Assembly (NCBI RefSeq): GCF_036244895.1
Contig: NZ_BQKE01000003.1
Location: forward strand, 186,001-250,000
Length of the DNA: 64,000 nucleotides
Source: Persicobacter diffluens
GTDB taxonomy: Bacteria; Bacteroidota; Bacteroidia; Cytophagales; Cyclobacteriaceae
Reading direction: 5' to 3'
Positions 9,453-19,628 of the stretch are shown piece by piece; the stretch's first letter is position 1; the number at the start of each line of letters is the position of its first letter. The translations under genes were made by a program, and so were the position numbers. The notes under the pieces were generated by a model, which worked only from the letters and a program-made list of their open reading frames with translations, did not search any database and was not told where the DNA came from.

Positions 9453-11171
9453 CTAATGTCGACGGCCATATCTTCGGCCTCCTCCTCTTTCTCTCTGCGG
9501 TTGTTGTTCACTCACCTTCCAGCGGGAGACTGCCGCTGCAAATTCATACTTGCGCACAAAGGAAAGGTTTCCGCTGGGGCCGGTCAAATCTTCAAAATTC
9601 TGTTGGTTCAACTGCTCCTGCATTTCGGTCGCCACAGCAGCCAAATCACCGGACCCAAAATTACCTTTACCCATTTTCGCCAATAAAGCAGCAATAAGAT
9701 TCGCCTGTGCCGGCTCTACCAGCTGTTCCAGAGACCGTATATTAATATTATCTTTATTGACTGAAATTTCATCCAAATCACGACTCTTGGTTTTAGCCCG
9801 ATCACCGAAATGGGATTTAATGCGCGGCCAGTCCAATTTCATTTGAAAAGGCTGGAAGTCTGCCTGATGCTCCACCGTACGTTGGTGTCCGCCAAATTTT
9901 TCAATAATGGCTTTAGCCTCTGCAGTCACCTCTTTCACCTTATATTCATCAAGCATCAGCACCTGATCAGCCACTTCGAAGTAATCTCCCAAACCGCCAA
10001 TCACCATCACAGAAGAAATTCCGGCCGCTTTCAAATCCTGCACTCGTTCAATAAAAGCCGTAATAGGTTCTTTATCCGCTTTAATCAATGACTGCACTTT
10101 TTGGTCCCGCACCATAAAATTGGAAGCCGAGGTATCCTCATCAATAAGTAAGGCATTCGCACCTAAAGAAATGGCCTCCATAATATTCCCCGCCTGAGAA
10201 GTAGAACCGGAGGCATTTTCGGTGGAAAAATTCACCGTATCCTTTTTATGGGGTAGATTATTGATAAATGGAGAAATATTGACCCCTTGCATATAACGCC
10301 CATCCTCAGCTCTTACCTTCACCGCATTTTCATCGGTAATACAATAGGTTCTGCCATCTGAGGGAATGTGATTATAAACCCCATATTCCAGTGCATTCAA
10401 TAAAGTAGATTTTCCATGAAAGCCACCACCTGTAATAACCGTAATCCCATGCGGAATAGCCATTCCCTTCATTGATTCTCCCAATACGGAGATTTCTACT
10501 TCCATGGATGCCGGGCTTTGAAATTTTACTGCATCCTCCATAGGGCGATCATCCACCCCGGACTTCCGAGCCAAAACACTCCCATTTTGAATAAAGGCCA
10601 GCCAATTATTCGCTTTCAAATGCTTTCGGATTGCTTCTGCTTTTTCATTGGTGAGGGCAAACCGCTCCATTTTCAAAGCTTGTCCATTGTCATTTAAATC
10701 CATGCGCTCCACCCAATCCGGAATATCAGTGAGTAACATCTCCATCGCTTCCCGGCCTAAAACCCTTCGGCCCGCCGCTGGCAATCCTACATAAAATTTG
10801 ATAAATACTTTATTGCCTTCAACTTCCACAGAGGATCGTTTGAACATGGTCTGTCCAACAGTTTGAATCTGAATGGCCCCACTTTTACCACTGCCTCTCC
10901 TTTTACCTCTGCCCAAAGCGTCCGACGCCAGGTGATGAATCCCATTTTCCAAACCCAAGCGGCGGTCCGCATTCGACCAGCATTGAGGTTCAAAGCCAAA
11001 ATCAGTCAACAAAAAACTGACTTCCAACAGCGAAGGGGAGGCGAAGGGATCACCCTGCACCTTAATAATGTCCAGGTCAAATCGCTCAAACTCATATCTC
11101 CCTTTGATGGATTTATAGGCACCATAGGACTGCCCATCAATTTTATGTAATAGTTGCTTTAACTTATGCAT
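9453..11171 (-). CDS. Predicted ABC-class ATPase (ABC_ATPase, PF09818 type)
   Basis: The 572-residue soluble protein has an unusual Walker A, GGGFHGKST (about residue 248), and a Walker B-like ALLIDEDTSA (about 340-350), followed by MVRDQKVQ. This is the pattern of the stand-alone predicted ABC-class ATPase family found in bacteria and in kinetoplastid RNA-processing proteins. There is no transmembrane region and no transporter partner, so a role in nucleic-acid or RNP metabolism is more likely than transport, by family analogy only. It is monocistronic, with repeat A1 directly downstream and a terminator-like hairpin at 9132-9169. Confidence 0.85.
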   Translation of the reverse strand: MHKLKQLLHKIDGQSYGAYKSIKGRYEFERFDLDIIKVQGDPFASPSLLEVSFLLTDFGFEPQCWSNADRRLGLENGIHHLASDALGRGKRRGSGKSGAIQIQTVGQTMFKRSSVEVEGNKVFIKFYVGLPAAGRRVLGREAMEMLLTDIPDWVERMDLNDNGQALKMERFALTNEKAEAIRKHLKANNWLAFIQNGSVLARKSGVDDRPMEDAVKFQSPASMEVEISVLGESMKGMAIPHGITVITGGGFHGKSTLLNALEYGVYNHIPSDGRTYCITDENAVKVRAEDGRYMQGVNISPFINNLPHKKDTVNFSTENASGSTSQAGNIMEAISLGANALLIDEDTSASNFMVRDQKVQSLIKADKEPITAFIERVQDLKAAGISSVMVIGGLGDYFEVADQVLMLDEYKVKEVTAEAKAIIEKFGGHQRTVEHQADFQPFQMKLDWPRIKSHFGDRAKTKSRDLDEISVNKDNINIRSLEQLVEPAQANLIAALLAKMGKGNFGSGDLAAVATEMQEQLNQQNFEDLTGPSGNLSFVRKYEFAAAVSRWKVSEQQPQRERGGGRRYGRRH

Positions 11172-11386
11172 CTTATTTTCATTTTATCCGGATATACCTG
11201 AAATGTTGACCTACAATCCCCCACCACCAATACCACCTATCTTCAAAAAACTGAGCAACCGTTCATTTGCTGCTGATGAGGGCATTCTTAATATTCCTCC
11301 TTATTCACTTTTCGAAAGAACAGAGACTGTTATCTATAAGCCAGGCTATACCATTTCCATGATTATTGCTCAAAAATCAAACATAC

Positions 11387-11415
11387 AAAAAAAGGCCATG
11401 GCGTTCACCATGACC
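11387..11415 (-). terminator. Minus-strand terminator downstream of the LruC gene
   Basis: On the minus strand GGTCATGG pairs with CCATGGCC and seven T follow. It lies about 220 bases past the stop of the LruC-domain gene. The remainder of the 11172-11635 gap shows no gene I can support. Confidence 0.6.
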
Positions 11416-11635
11416 TCAATTAAAAGGATTTATCCAACCCCATTATTCCACCTGAATTTCAAGCAAAACCAGACGTCTTTAAATTTTAAGTCCTGTAAAG
11501 AAAATTAAAATAAGCCAAATATTTGGAGAGGCTTGTTTTATGCGCTTTTTCATTTCTCACTCGAGAAAAGCTAAGCACGACCTTTTAATTTCCCCTACCA
11601 TCAATTGCGATTCTGATGAAAATCTGGACTATACG

Positions 11636-13663
11636 CTATAATTCATCCCAATTGAAAACCTTCGCTTCATTAGGGTATCGGAACCATTCCTGCTTAGCCT
11701 GCCCATTGGATTCCACCCACTCTCTGAAATCCGGATAAGCTTCCTCTATATTAATATTTTCTAGCGGATGTTTGAAATTCACATCACCGGATAATATTTC
11801 AACGGACCATGGCATATTATTCACGGTTTTATACCATCTGTTTAATTGATCTGAATCATCATCTGCGGTACGAAATAAAGCCGTATTCATTTTAGCAGTT
11901 GCCCTGCAATCCACCTGTTGTATTTCATGAGTACGATCTGCGGATCTAAAAATAAAAGCATTCGTGGACAAGGCGCTGATATCTGAGGCACTTAAGCCTG
12001 GAACAAAAGTCAAAGTAGCCGAGAATTCCTGCGGAGCGGCTGAAGGACCAGATCCATGGTTTTTGAAATAAGGGGAAAGGGTTTCCGTAATGTTCTCCGA
12101 AAGCAGCAATACATCCTTTCTTCCCTGATCAAAAACACCATAAGTAGAATTGCTGAATAAATCACCACTGATAACTTGTCCCCCGGAGAGCCATCTTAAT
12201 GCAATCCCATTCTCCAGACTTCCACCATGTGCACGGTAATTCCCCACCACCTTCAGGTCCACCGCTTCATTATTGGCGCTTAGGGCATATTCTAAATGAT
12301 AGGCCATTACCATATCATTGAAATCATAATCTCCTTTATTAGGCCAAAGATCCTCAAACCCCACAACTACATCTCCAACTGCAGGATAGCGCATCATAAA
12401 AGCACGATTTGGATCGTTTGGATAATCATCATTTTCATCCTCTATCCCATCATTGTCCGCATCCGGAAGGCTAAAGGTGAACGTTCTGCCGCAGTCAATA
12501 TTAGAAGTAGTATAATTACAGTTGATCACCTCCTGTTCGTCCAATCCAAGGATATTATTTTTAAATGCCCCTGTTCCCGTGCAAAATCTCAAAGCAGTAG
12601 CAACACCTGCCGCTCCGGTAATCGAGGTTTCGGCAACCGTAGCTATCAATGCGGTTCCACTAACACTATACAAATTCCCGCTTACATTAATATCTCCTTC
12701 ACCTTCCCAAAACGCCCCATCAGAAAATGTAGTCGAAGTAGCACCGGCAAAGGTTGTTTTCCCTCCTACACTGATATACCCATAATGCCCCATGGTATTA
12801 TTCTGATGAAAATCACCTAAAACATACATCGCGCAATAGTTATCCATGGTAGCCTGGCCATTATTATGCGCATTTCCGGTTACCGTGAGGCTCCCGCGAT
12901 TTTCTACAAAATTATTGTTATTCATATTGCCATTTACCCGCATTAGAGCCGCCTCCGTATTGTGGGTCAATTGCTCACTACTTACTATATAATTCCCATT
13001 CACAATCAGCTCTCCATAGTTGGACACATTGGTTTTGTTATCCGTAAAACCGCTCCCAATAGTAAATTTAGCGCCCGAGGCAATGACCAAATCATTTTGG
13101 GTATTACCATTGGACATTAACTGGGAACAGGATACGGAACTTCCTATAATCACCGCTTTACCCCCATTTTTCAGAGTAATCCTGTCATAAGCAACCGCCT
13201 CCAAGGCAACAGCCTCCCCATCAATGGTAATGTCACCTCCAAGGTTATCCACCCGACTGTAAGCATCATCCACCGCATTGCTTATCCGCAAATTGCTGCC
13301 ATTAGTTAATGATAAATCTAAATTCCCTCCATTGGGCGAAATCGCAATAGTATAATTTCCCGAAGGAATCCAAAGGCTTACTTCCTGAAGATTTAATGGG
13401 ACTTTGGAATGAAAGGCTAATTCGCCATTTAAAACCTGGGCTGCGGCAAAAATTTGACCTCCGGATTTTAAAAAAGCGAGATCATCCTCCTTCACCGTAG
13501 CGGGCAGGATAACATTCCAATCGGAGGAATTGCTGGCAGACCAGGTAAAATCATCTGCTACCTTAGGTAAAGTGGAACTGATTTCCACATAAGGATTGGT
13601 CTGATAACAGGCTGTTAAAGCAAGGGCAAAAAGCCAAATTATTAGTCTCTCAAAAATTTTCAT
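11636..13663 (-). CDS. LruC domain-containing (DUF4842) surface lipoprotein
   Basis: The 675-residue product starts best at the ATG at 13663, giving a lipoprotein signal with Cys at residue 19 (LALTAC). The middle, about residues 60-370, is a Gly/Asn-rich succession of short repeats (NGN, NYGEL, NNG patterns) suggesting a beta-helix. A calcium-binding-like linker DADNDGIEDENDD precedes the LruC/DUF4842 domain, marked by GFEDLWPNKGDYDFND. LruC proteins are linked to surface or matrix functions and to complex-carbohydrate or calcium binding, but their role is not settled. It is single, on the minus strand, with a terminator downstream. An upstream extension to 13702 would spoil the signal peptide. 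Confidence 0.85.
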   Translation of the reverse strand: MKIFERLIIWLFALALTACYQTNPYVEISSTLPKVADDFTWSASNSSDWNVILPATVKEDDLAFLKSGGQIFAAAQVLNGELAFHSKVPLNLQEVSLWIPSGNYTIAISPNGGNLDLSLTNGSNLRISNAVDDAYSRVDNLGGDITIDGEAVALEAVAYDRITLKNGGKAVIIGSSVSCSQLMSNGNTQNDLVIASGAKFTIGSGFTDNKTNVSNYGELIVNGNYIVSSEQLTHNTEAALMRVNGNMNNNNFVENRGSLTVTGNAHNNGQATMDNYCAMYVLGDFHQNNTMGHYGYISVGGKTTFAGATSTTFSDGAFWEGEGDINVSGNLYSVSGTALIATVAETSITGAAGVATALRFCTGTGAFKNNILGLDEQEVINCNYTTSNIDCGRTFTFSLPDADNDGIEDENDDYPNDPNRAFMMRYPAVGDVVVGFEDLWPNKGDYDFNDMVMAYHLEYALSANNEAVDLKVVGNYRAHGGSLENGIALRWLSGGQVISGDLFSNSTYGVFDQGRKDVLLLSENITETLSPYFKNHGSGPSAAPQEFSATLTFVPGLSASDISALSTNAFIFRSADRTHEIQQVDCRATAKMNTALFRTADDDSDQLNRWYKTVNNMPWSVEILSGDVNFKHPLENINIEEAYPDFREWVESNGQAKQEWFRYPNEAKVFNWDEL

Positions 13664-13809
13664 GTCGATTAAGATAAATTCTCTTAATAAAGAAAACGAC
13701 AATCATATTTTTTTATCTAATTATTTGTAAAAATAATGCATTTTTATGACATGCATATCCTTTTGCCTACATGATCAAATAAAGATATCCATTTTGGGTT
13801 CAATTCATC

Positions 13810-14030
13810 TAAGCCGGATTATTTATGCTTTAATCCTCCTTTAGCTGCAAGGCGGGAAAAATAAAGGAATTTTTCCTATTTCGAGTTTTTACCAATGAAG
13901 CAGATGAATGAGGAGAAAGCAAGCTTACCCAAATATGGGCTATGCAGAAATCAGCAGAAATAATGTAGTATTTTGATTTTAAGCAAGTTAAAGTAATTCA
14001 CTGAATCTAGCGGTGAATAATTCAGGTTAA
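13810..14030 (+). repeat. Family B interspersed repeat, copy B2
   Basis: A 221-bp element from CTAAGCCGGATTATTTA to TGAATAATTCAGGTTAA, with the interior block TAGCTGCAAGGCGGGAAAAA and the GAGGAGAAAGCAAGCTTACC segment shared with other B copies. It lies in the promoter-side gap of the LruC gene. Confidence 0.78.
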
Positions 14031-14136
14031 GTGATGATCTCTTAACGTCAAACCTAAACGCCTTCGCTAATAGTGGGGAACAGGAATACACTAGCAATCT
14101 TATGGTAGCTCCTTGAGCCATGACTTCTCCTGTTCA

Positions 14137-14353
14137 AACCTGATGATTCAAACATATATCCTCCTGTAGCCGCTATGGGGAAAAATATAGGAAAGTTTAC
14201 TATTTCGTTTTTTTCAATGTAGCAGATGAGGGAAGAGAAAGTAAGCTCACCCCAAATTGGACGATTAACAAAATCAACAAATCCACCATAGGGCATTGAT
14301 ATTATTTAATTTAGAATGAGCTACTCCAGCTGAGGAGGAATAATTCGGGCTAA
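14137..14353 (+). repeat. Family B interspersed repeat, copy B3 (diverged)
   Basis: A second B copy in the same orientation starts about 100 bases after B2. The left end is degraded (ACCTGATGATTCA), the right end GGAATAATTCGGGCTAA is intact, and the interior keeps the CACCCCAAATTGG block. It ends 36 bases from the enolase stop codon. Confidence 0.65.
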
Positions 14354-14388
14354 TTGTTATTCAAAACCTTTTACTATTACAAAAAGCA

Positions 14389-15669
14389 TTAGTGCTTTTT
14401 AAAAGCTGAAAGGCCTGCAAATTGTGCCTGTCCGGCCAGATAACGTTCTATCCGAAGCAACTGGTTAAATTTAGTTATCCGCTCTGAACGGCAGCCGGAA
14501 CCTGTTTTAAGATGTCCGCAACCAATGGCCACCGTCAAATCCGCGATGGTCGTATCCTCCGTTTCACCCGAACGATGAGAAACATAGCAACCATAGTGGT
14601 TTTGCTGCGCTAAATAAATAGTATCCAGCGTTTCCGTTAATGTCCCGATTTGATTCAACTTGATCAAAATAGAATTTCCCACGCCCTGATCAATCGCCTT
14701 TTGTAAAATTTTAGGATTGGTACAGAAAATATCATCCCCAACAAGCTCTACTTTATCCCCAAGCTCCTGAGTGAGGGTTTTCCATCCGTCCCAGTCATGT
14801 TCTCCCAAACCATCCTCCAACAAAACAATCGGATATTTTGATAACCAATCCTCATACAGACGAACCATTTCCTCCGAAGATTTCAGTTCCTGAGTACTGC
14901 TAAAAAAGAAATATTTACCCTCCTTCCACATTTCTGAGGAGGCCCGATCAATGCAAATGGAAATATCCTCGCCCGGGATATAGCCCGCTTTTTCAATGGG
15001 CCTCAGAATATACTCCACCGCCTCATCATTTGACTTCAAATCAGGGGCGTATCCACCTTCATCTCCGACAGCAGTATTATATTTATCATGATGTAGCACA
15101 GTTTTTAGAGCATGAAATGTTTCCTCTCCCATTCGTATGGCAGTTTCGAAATCCGGCGCATTATGCGGTGCAATCTTAAATTCCTGAAAATCAATAGAAT
15201 TTTGTGCATGAACTCCGCCATTGATCACATTCATGCAGGGAACCGACATTACGGAAGCATTAACTCCACCGATATAGCGAAACAAGGGAATATTTAAAGC
15301 GGCCGCAGCAGTATGTGCCGCTGCCAAAGAAACGCCTAAAATGGCATTGGCTCCAAGATTGGACTTATTCTCAGAACCATCCAGACTAATCATTTCATGA
15401 TCAATTTTCCGTTGCTCCGTGATATCAAAACCATGAAGCGCCGGAGCAATGATGGCGTTTACATGCTCTACCGCTTTCAAAACACCTTTCCCTCCATACC
15501 TCTTAGCATTACCATCCCTGAGCTCCACTGCTTCCTTTTCGCCGGTAGAAGCTCCTGAAGGCACAATTGCCCTACTTTTAACCCCATTTTTCAATGTAAT
15601 TTCCACATCGACCTTTAGGTTTCCCCTTGAATCCAAAAGTTCCTGTGCAAAAATCTTTTCTATTTTCAT
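14389..15669 (-). CDS. eno: Enolase (phosphopyruvate hydratase), divergent type
   Basis: The 426-residue protein converts 2-phosphoglycerate to phosphoenolpyruvate in glycolysis. Expected residues are present: SGASTGEKEA loop, NGGVHAQN and DFQEF, GDEGG, metal ligands in CIDRASSE, LEDGL and GDDIF, catalytic Lys in IKLNQIG, and SHRSGETED. Some normally well-kept spots differ: CIDRASSEMW instead of the usual DAASSEF-like stretch, CTNP rather than VTN(T), and GSGCRSERI rather than GS(A/M)SRS(E/D)R. It also lacks the small insertion usual before the KLTSSE segment. Catalysis should be intact; the divergence suggests a second enolase copy or a transferred gene. It stands alone between B repeats. 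Confidence 0.92.
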   Translation of the reverse strand: MKIEKIFAQELLDSRGNLKVDVEITLKNGVKSRAIVPSGASTGEKEAVELRDGNAKRYGGKGVLKAVEHVNAIIAPALHGFDITEQRKIDHEMISLDGSENKSNLGANAILGVSLAAAHTAAAALNIPLFRYIGGVNASVMSVPCMNVINGGVHAQNSIDFQEFKIAPHNAPDFETAIRMGEETFHALKTVLHHDKYNTAVGDEGGYAPDLKSNDEAVEYILRPIEKAGYIPGEDISICIDRASSEMWKEGKYFFFSSTQELKSSEEMVRLYEDWLSKYPIVLLEDGLGEHDWDGWKTLTQELGDKVELVGDDIFCTNPKILQKAIDQGVGNSILIKLNQIGTLTETLDTIYLAQQNHYGCYVSHRSGETEDTTIADLTVAIGCGHLKTGSGCRSERITKFNQLLRIERYLAGQAQFAGLSAFKKH

Positions 15670-15758
15670 TTCTTAACCTTTTATACCCATTAGATAATAG
15701 ACCTACCGCAGGCAAAATGATTTATTGCTTTCAGAAAAATTCATAAAAAAGCCCGTTC

Positions 15759-15972
15759 TGGCCGATTAATCATGTATAAAACAGGGTTTAGCGGAATGAC
15801 GGAAAAATGAAGGAATAGTCATCTTATTCGGAGTTTTTCCAATAAAGGAGGAGAAACAAGTTCACCTAAATGTGGGCTATTAAAAAATCAGCAACACCGC
15901 TCGCTGTATGTGCTGTTTATAGGATTTCTTATCACAGCCTCCCTGCATCTAACAGGAAATAATGCAGCTTAA
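15759..15972 (+). repeat. Family B interspersed repeat, copy B4 (diverged)
   Basis: About 214 bp. The interior keeps GGAAAAATGAAGGAATAG and the GTGGGCTATT segment; both ends are eroded (GGCCGATTAATCATG at left, GGAAATAATGCAGCTTAAA at right). It lies between the enolase start and repeat A2. Confidence 0.6.
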
Positions 15973-15999
15973 ATAAAATCATTATCCATCAACACTTTC

Positions 16000-16145
16000 A
16001 GAGCGTGTTTAAAAGCCAAAATTCGCCAGGAGAATTTGATTATTGCAGAAGCGATGCCCGATTATTTTGAGAGAATAGCATCCCTATTGTTGACAAATTT
16101 TCCAAAATCGCTTCCCATAATGCGATTTTTCAGCAAGACATCTGG
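16000..16145 (+). repeat. Family A foldback repeat, copy A2 (right end lost)
   Basis: It begins AGAGCGTGTTTAAAAGCC and keeps the core (CCGATTATTTTGAGAGAATAGCATCCC and its inverted partner), but the right terminal repeat is gone, ending in a CAGCAAGACATCTGG-like stretch. Confidence 0.7.
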
Positions 16146-16544
16146 AGACTATAAAACTAATCGGACACTAGTAACTTTATAGTTCATAAGCGTCGAAGCC
16201 TGACCCGTAAAAAAACATTTAGGGAAATTAAAATATTAATAAATAAGTGTGAAATTTTAACTTTATACCGATTTCATCCCAGGAGTTAGATTTCTATGAA
16301 TTAATTTTTTTTGACTTATTTAAACCTAAACCTACTTTCAATTCCAAGTCCGCCACAAAAATACACCTCACTATTTTTCAATAGATTATCCTTAAAATGA
16401 TCAATAATGAGGGTTTTTTCCAAAATTTTATAGTCTCCTAAGTAGCCGAACCCATAAAGAAGAATTTAAATTTTTTAATTTTTGGTTCGAAATTTGTTTA
16501 TTAGACTCCCGAAGGATTATTTATATATTACACGTTTTTGAATC
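16146..16544. other. AT-rich upstream region of the two-component system
   Basis: About 400 bases with no coding frame, no further repeat and no recognisable promoter box. It must hold the promoter of the response regulator gene. Confidence 0.4.
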
Positions 16545-17252
16545 ATGAAAATATTATTGGTTGAGGATGAATTCCAGATTTCGGAATTTATTAAGAAAGG
16601 TCTGAATGAAAGAAATTATGAAGTGATCGTAGCTGCAGACGGAAAAACAGGTCTGGAGATTGCTACTTCTGATACTTTTAATTTGATCATTTTGGATTTA
16701 ATGCTCCCAAAAATGAATGGTATCGAGGTTTGTAAAAACATTAGAATGACCAACTATGAGGTGCCTATTTTAATGTTAACGGCTCTGGATACCACTGATG
16801 ACAAAGTAAAAGGATTAAACGCTGGCGCGGATGATTATCTGGCCAAACCATTTGATTTTAGTGAATTAGAGGCAAGAGTTAAAGCCTTGATTCGCAGATC
16901 TTCTTTGGGAAGCAGCCAGCCGGAAGAAACCGAACATAGAAAATTGGTTGCCGGAGATTTGATTTGTGACCTGGATAACAAACAAGTAACACGTTCCGGT
17001 AAAGAGATCCAGTTAACCGCCAAGGAATTTGCCCTTTTGGAGTTGTTTTTGAAAAACAAAAACAAAGTACTGGACCGCGCTACCATTGCCGAAAAAATCT
17101 GGGGACTTACCTTTGATTCCGGGACAAACATTGTGGATGTTTATGTCAACTACCTGAGAAAGAAAGTAGATAAAGAATTTGACACAAAATTAATCCATAC
17201 CAGAGTCGGTTTCGGATATATTCTTAAAGACGAAGAAGCTCCTTCGGCATGA
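16545..17252 (+). CDS. OmpR/PhoB-family response regulator
   Basis: The 235-residue protein has an N-terminal receiver domain with the acidic pair D8/E9, phospho-acceptor D51 (ILDLMLP), T79 and K101 (LAKPF), followed by a winged-helix DNA-binding domain from about 130 to 230 (LTAKEFALLELF, VDVYVNYLRKKVD, VGFGYIL). It is a transcription factor controlled by phosphorylation. Its stop overlaps the start of the histidine kinase gene by 4 bases (ATGA), so the two are cognate and translationally coupled. Targets are unknown; the capsule/exopolysaccharide genes downstream are candidates by proximity only. Confidence 0.95.
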   Translation: MKILLVEDEFQISEFIKKGLNERNYEVIVAADGKTGLEIATSDTFNLIILDLMLPKMNGIEVCKNIRMTNYEVPILMLTALDTTDDKVKGLNAGADDYLAKPFDFSELEARVKALIRRSSLGSSQPEETEHRKLVAGDLICDLDNKQVTRSGKEIQLTAKEFALLELFLKNKNKVLDRATIAEKIWGLTFDSGTNIVDVYVNYLRKKVDKEFDTKLIHTRVGFGYILKDEEAPSA

Positions 17253-18613
17253 AAATCCGTCTAAAGATTGCTTTAAACACTACGCTCCTATTTGGCTTCC
17301 TTTTGGCTGTCATTTTAGGAGCGGTATATAATGTTACACAGGCAATCATTGAAGTCAAATTTTATGAGCGATTAGAACAAAGAGTTCAGATATCCTCCAA
17401 AATTTACTTTGAAAAAGACGAATTAGAAGCCACGATTTACGCAGATTTCGCTGCCAGATACCTTAAAAAATTACCAGATGAAAGTGATCAAATATTTAAT
17501 GATCAAATGAAACCGGTAATTCCGCCGCACCATCCCGAATTTGAAAATTTGCCCATAACATTTGAGCAGGTAAAACAAGAAAAGACGGTGCATTTCACTA
17601 ACAAAAAAAGACTCTATGTAGCCCAGTACAAACGGGATAATACTGGAGAATATGTGGTAGTGGTCTGTGCGGTGGACAGTAATGGAGAGTCGTATCTGGC
17701 CACTTTACAATGGATTATTTTTCTGAGCTATCTGGTAAGTATGGCCACTGTGATGCTGACCAGCTGGTTTTTTGCCGAAAAAGTTTTGCGACCCATTAAT
17801 GACGTTATTTCCGATGTAGGTAATATTACCACCTCCAACCTGGAAGAAAGACTGGATGAAGGGAACGGGAAAGACGAAATTGCCCAACTGGCACACTCCT
17901 TTAATGGCATGCTGGATCGAATAGAGGACGGCTTTCAACAGCAAAAAAGCTTTGTATCCAATGCCTCTCATGAATTAAGAACTCCTTTGACCGCCCTGAT
18001 TGGGGAGCTGGAGGTAATGATGATGAGAGAGAGAAATACGGAAGAATACCAGGAAGGCATAGCAACCGCTCTGATAAGAGCCAAATCCTTACGGGAAATC
18101 ATCAATCATTTGTTGACTTTAGCGAAAACAAATGAAGGGATGTTAACGGAAAAGCTAACCCCCATCCGACTGGATGAATTGATATTTGAAATTCATGCCC
18201 AACAACCTGCCGGAGAAGTGGTATTGGATTTTGGAGATTTGCCGGAAGATTTTGATGAAATGGAAGTGATGGGCAACGAAGGACTGCTAAGGTTAGCCAT
18301 TGGTAATTTGGTAGAAAATGCGCTTAAATATTCAGAAAAGCGTCCGGTTAAAGTCGAGTATTACCATGCCAATGGGACTGCCAACATCAAAGTGATCGAC
18401 CAAGGAATCGGGATTGAACCGGAGGATTTAAAAAAAGTCCTGCAACCTTTTTACCGATCACAAAGAGCCAAAGATTTTGCTCCGGGAAATGGAATAGGAC
18501 TGGCTTTAGCGGCTAAAATTATCCGGATTTGTGGCGGAAAGCTGGAGCTGGAATCCAAAGTTGGAGTAGGCACGACCGCTCATTTAACCTTTAAATCCAA
18601 GCAGAAAAAATAA
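17249..18613 (+). CDS. Sensor histidine kinase, HAMP type
   Basis: The 454-residue inner-membrane protein has transmembrane segments at about 9-27 and 155-175 that bracket a periplasmic sensor region of roughly 125 residues. A HAMP domain (about 176-230) follows, then the dimerisation domain with phospho-His H241 (SNASHELRTPL) and a HATPase domain with N box LVENALKYSE, G1 DQGIGI and G2 GNGIGLAL. It phosphorylates the response regulator encoded just upstream, with which it overlaps. The ligand is not recognisable from the sensor region. A terminator follows at once. Confidence 0.95.
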   Translation: MKIRLKIALNTTLLFGFLLAVILGAVYNVTQAIIEVKFYERLEQRVQISSKIYFEKDELEATIYADFAARYLKKLPDESDQIFNDQMKPVIPPHHPEFENLPITFEQVKQEKTVHFTNKKRLYVAQYKRDNTGEYVVVVCAVDSNGESYLATLQWIIFLSYLVSMATVMLTSWFFAEKVLRPINDVISDVGNITTSNLEERLDEGNGKDEIAQLAHSFNGMLDRIEDGFQQQKSFVSNASHELRTPLTALIGELEVMMMRERNTEEYQEGIATALIRAKSLREIINHLLTLAKTNEGMLTEKLTPIRLDELIFEIHAQQPAGEVVLDFGDLPEDFDEMEVMGNEGLLRLAIGNLVENALKYSEKRPVKVEYYHANGTANIKVIDQGIGIEPEDLKKVLQPFYRSQRAKDFAPGNGIGLALAAKIIRICGGKLELESKVGVGTTAHLTFKSKQKK

Positions 18614-18615
18614 AG

Positions 18616-18645
18616 AAAAAATCAGCCATTGTGCTGATTTTTTTT
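18616..18645 (+). terminator. Intrinsic terminator of the two-component operon
   Basis: AAAAATCAGC and GCTGATTTTT form a stem with a 6-base loop, followed by a T tract, 3 bases past the kinase stop codon. Confidence 0.85.
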
Positions 18646-18815
18646 GCTTTGTAATTTTTATCCGAAAAATGAGGATTTCCTCTTTCGATTTCCCTATTTA
18701 TCCTGACACAATTCCTCTATCGGTATTTTCTTTTTTCAGGAAAAACCTTTACCGCATTTTGAAGTTAAAAGTTTAAAATCTTGCTGCGCAAGTGTTTTAA
18801 CATTAACCTGACCTC

Positions 18816-19622
18816 ATGCCTATCCTGAAATTTATATCCGAAAGATTTAGGGCAAATCTTACTTTCATTTTTTATCTGTCACTCTTTGGTAGTACCGCCT
18901 GCGTCTCCAACAAAAAATTGGTTTATCTCAATGACGAGGAACTTAGCCCGGAAGAAGTCAAAACCTACCAAACCAAAGATTTAGAAACTTACAGGCTACA
19001 ACCCAACGATGTATTATCCATTGAAGTCCTTTCGCCTGATCCACAAGCAGCAGAAATTTTTAATGGACAAGGTCAAAAAAGCAATAATTTAGGTTTTCGT
19101 GAAGCGGAAGCATCATTTTACCTCACCGGCTTTTCTTTGAATGAAAAAGGTGAAATTTCACTTCCCTTTGTTGGGGCGATAAAGGTCGCCGGGAATACCA
19201 TAGAGCAGGCACAAGATCTGATTCAAAAAAGTGTAGACCAATATTTGAAGAATTCCACGGTAATCGCCAAACTGGTAAGTTTTAATATTACCATTCTAGG
19301 AGAGGTAAGAATGCCGGGCAGATACACCATTTTTCATTCAAAAGCGACAATCTTTCATGGAATCGGTCTTGCCGGAGATCTTACCATTAACGGAAGCCGG
19401 AATGTGAAAATTATCCGACAGACCCCGGAAGGCAATGAAGTATTCTATGTGGATCTTCGGGATTCTGAATTGTTGGGGAAAAGACAGTATTATTTACAGC
19501 CCAATGACATACTGTATATTCAACCAATAGGAGCAGTAACCTCTCGCTCTAATCTTAGCCTGCTGACGGTTTTCTTTGCAGGTATTTCTACGCTGGTACT
19601 CGTTTTAAACTATCTTCAATAA
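18816..19622 (+). CDS. Polysaccharide export outer-membrane lipoprotein (Wza-like)
   Basis: The 268-residue product has a signal peptide with a lipobox (STAC, Cys about residue 29), a Poly_export domain beginning with YRLQPNDVLSIEV, and an SLBB domain from about residue 165 (ITILGEVRMPGRY). A final hydrophobic helix (about 245-265) matches the membrane-spanning helix of Wza-type or Bacteroidota relatives. It forms the outer-membrane export channel for capsule or exopolysaccharide. The co-polymerase/tyrosine kinase gene starts 6 bases downstream, so the two are co-transcribed. Confidence 0.9.
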   Translation: MPILKFISERFRANLTFIFYLSLFGSTACVSNKKLVYLNDEELSPEEVKTYQTKDLETYRLQPNDVLSIEVLSPDPQAAEIFNGQGQKSNNLGFREAEASFYLTGFSLNEKGEISLPFVGAIKVAGNTIEQAQDLIQKSVDQYLKNSTVIAKLVSFNITILGEVRMPGRYTIFHSKATIFHGIGLAGDLTINGSRNVKIIRQTPEGNEVFYVDLRDSELLGKRQYYLQPNDILYIQPIGAVTSRSNLSLLTVFFAGISTLVLVLNYLQ

Positions 19623-19628
19623 TAGCTT

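Noticed and set aside
11203..11508. 101-codon plus-strand frame
   Set aside because: It reads through the minus-strand terminator at 11387-11415 and shows no recognisable protein features.
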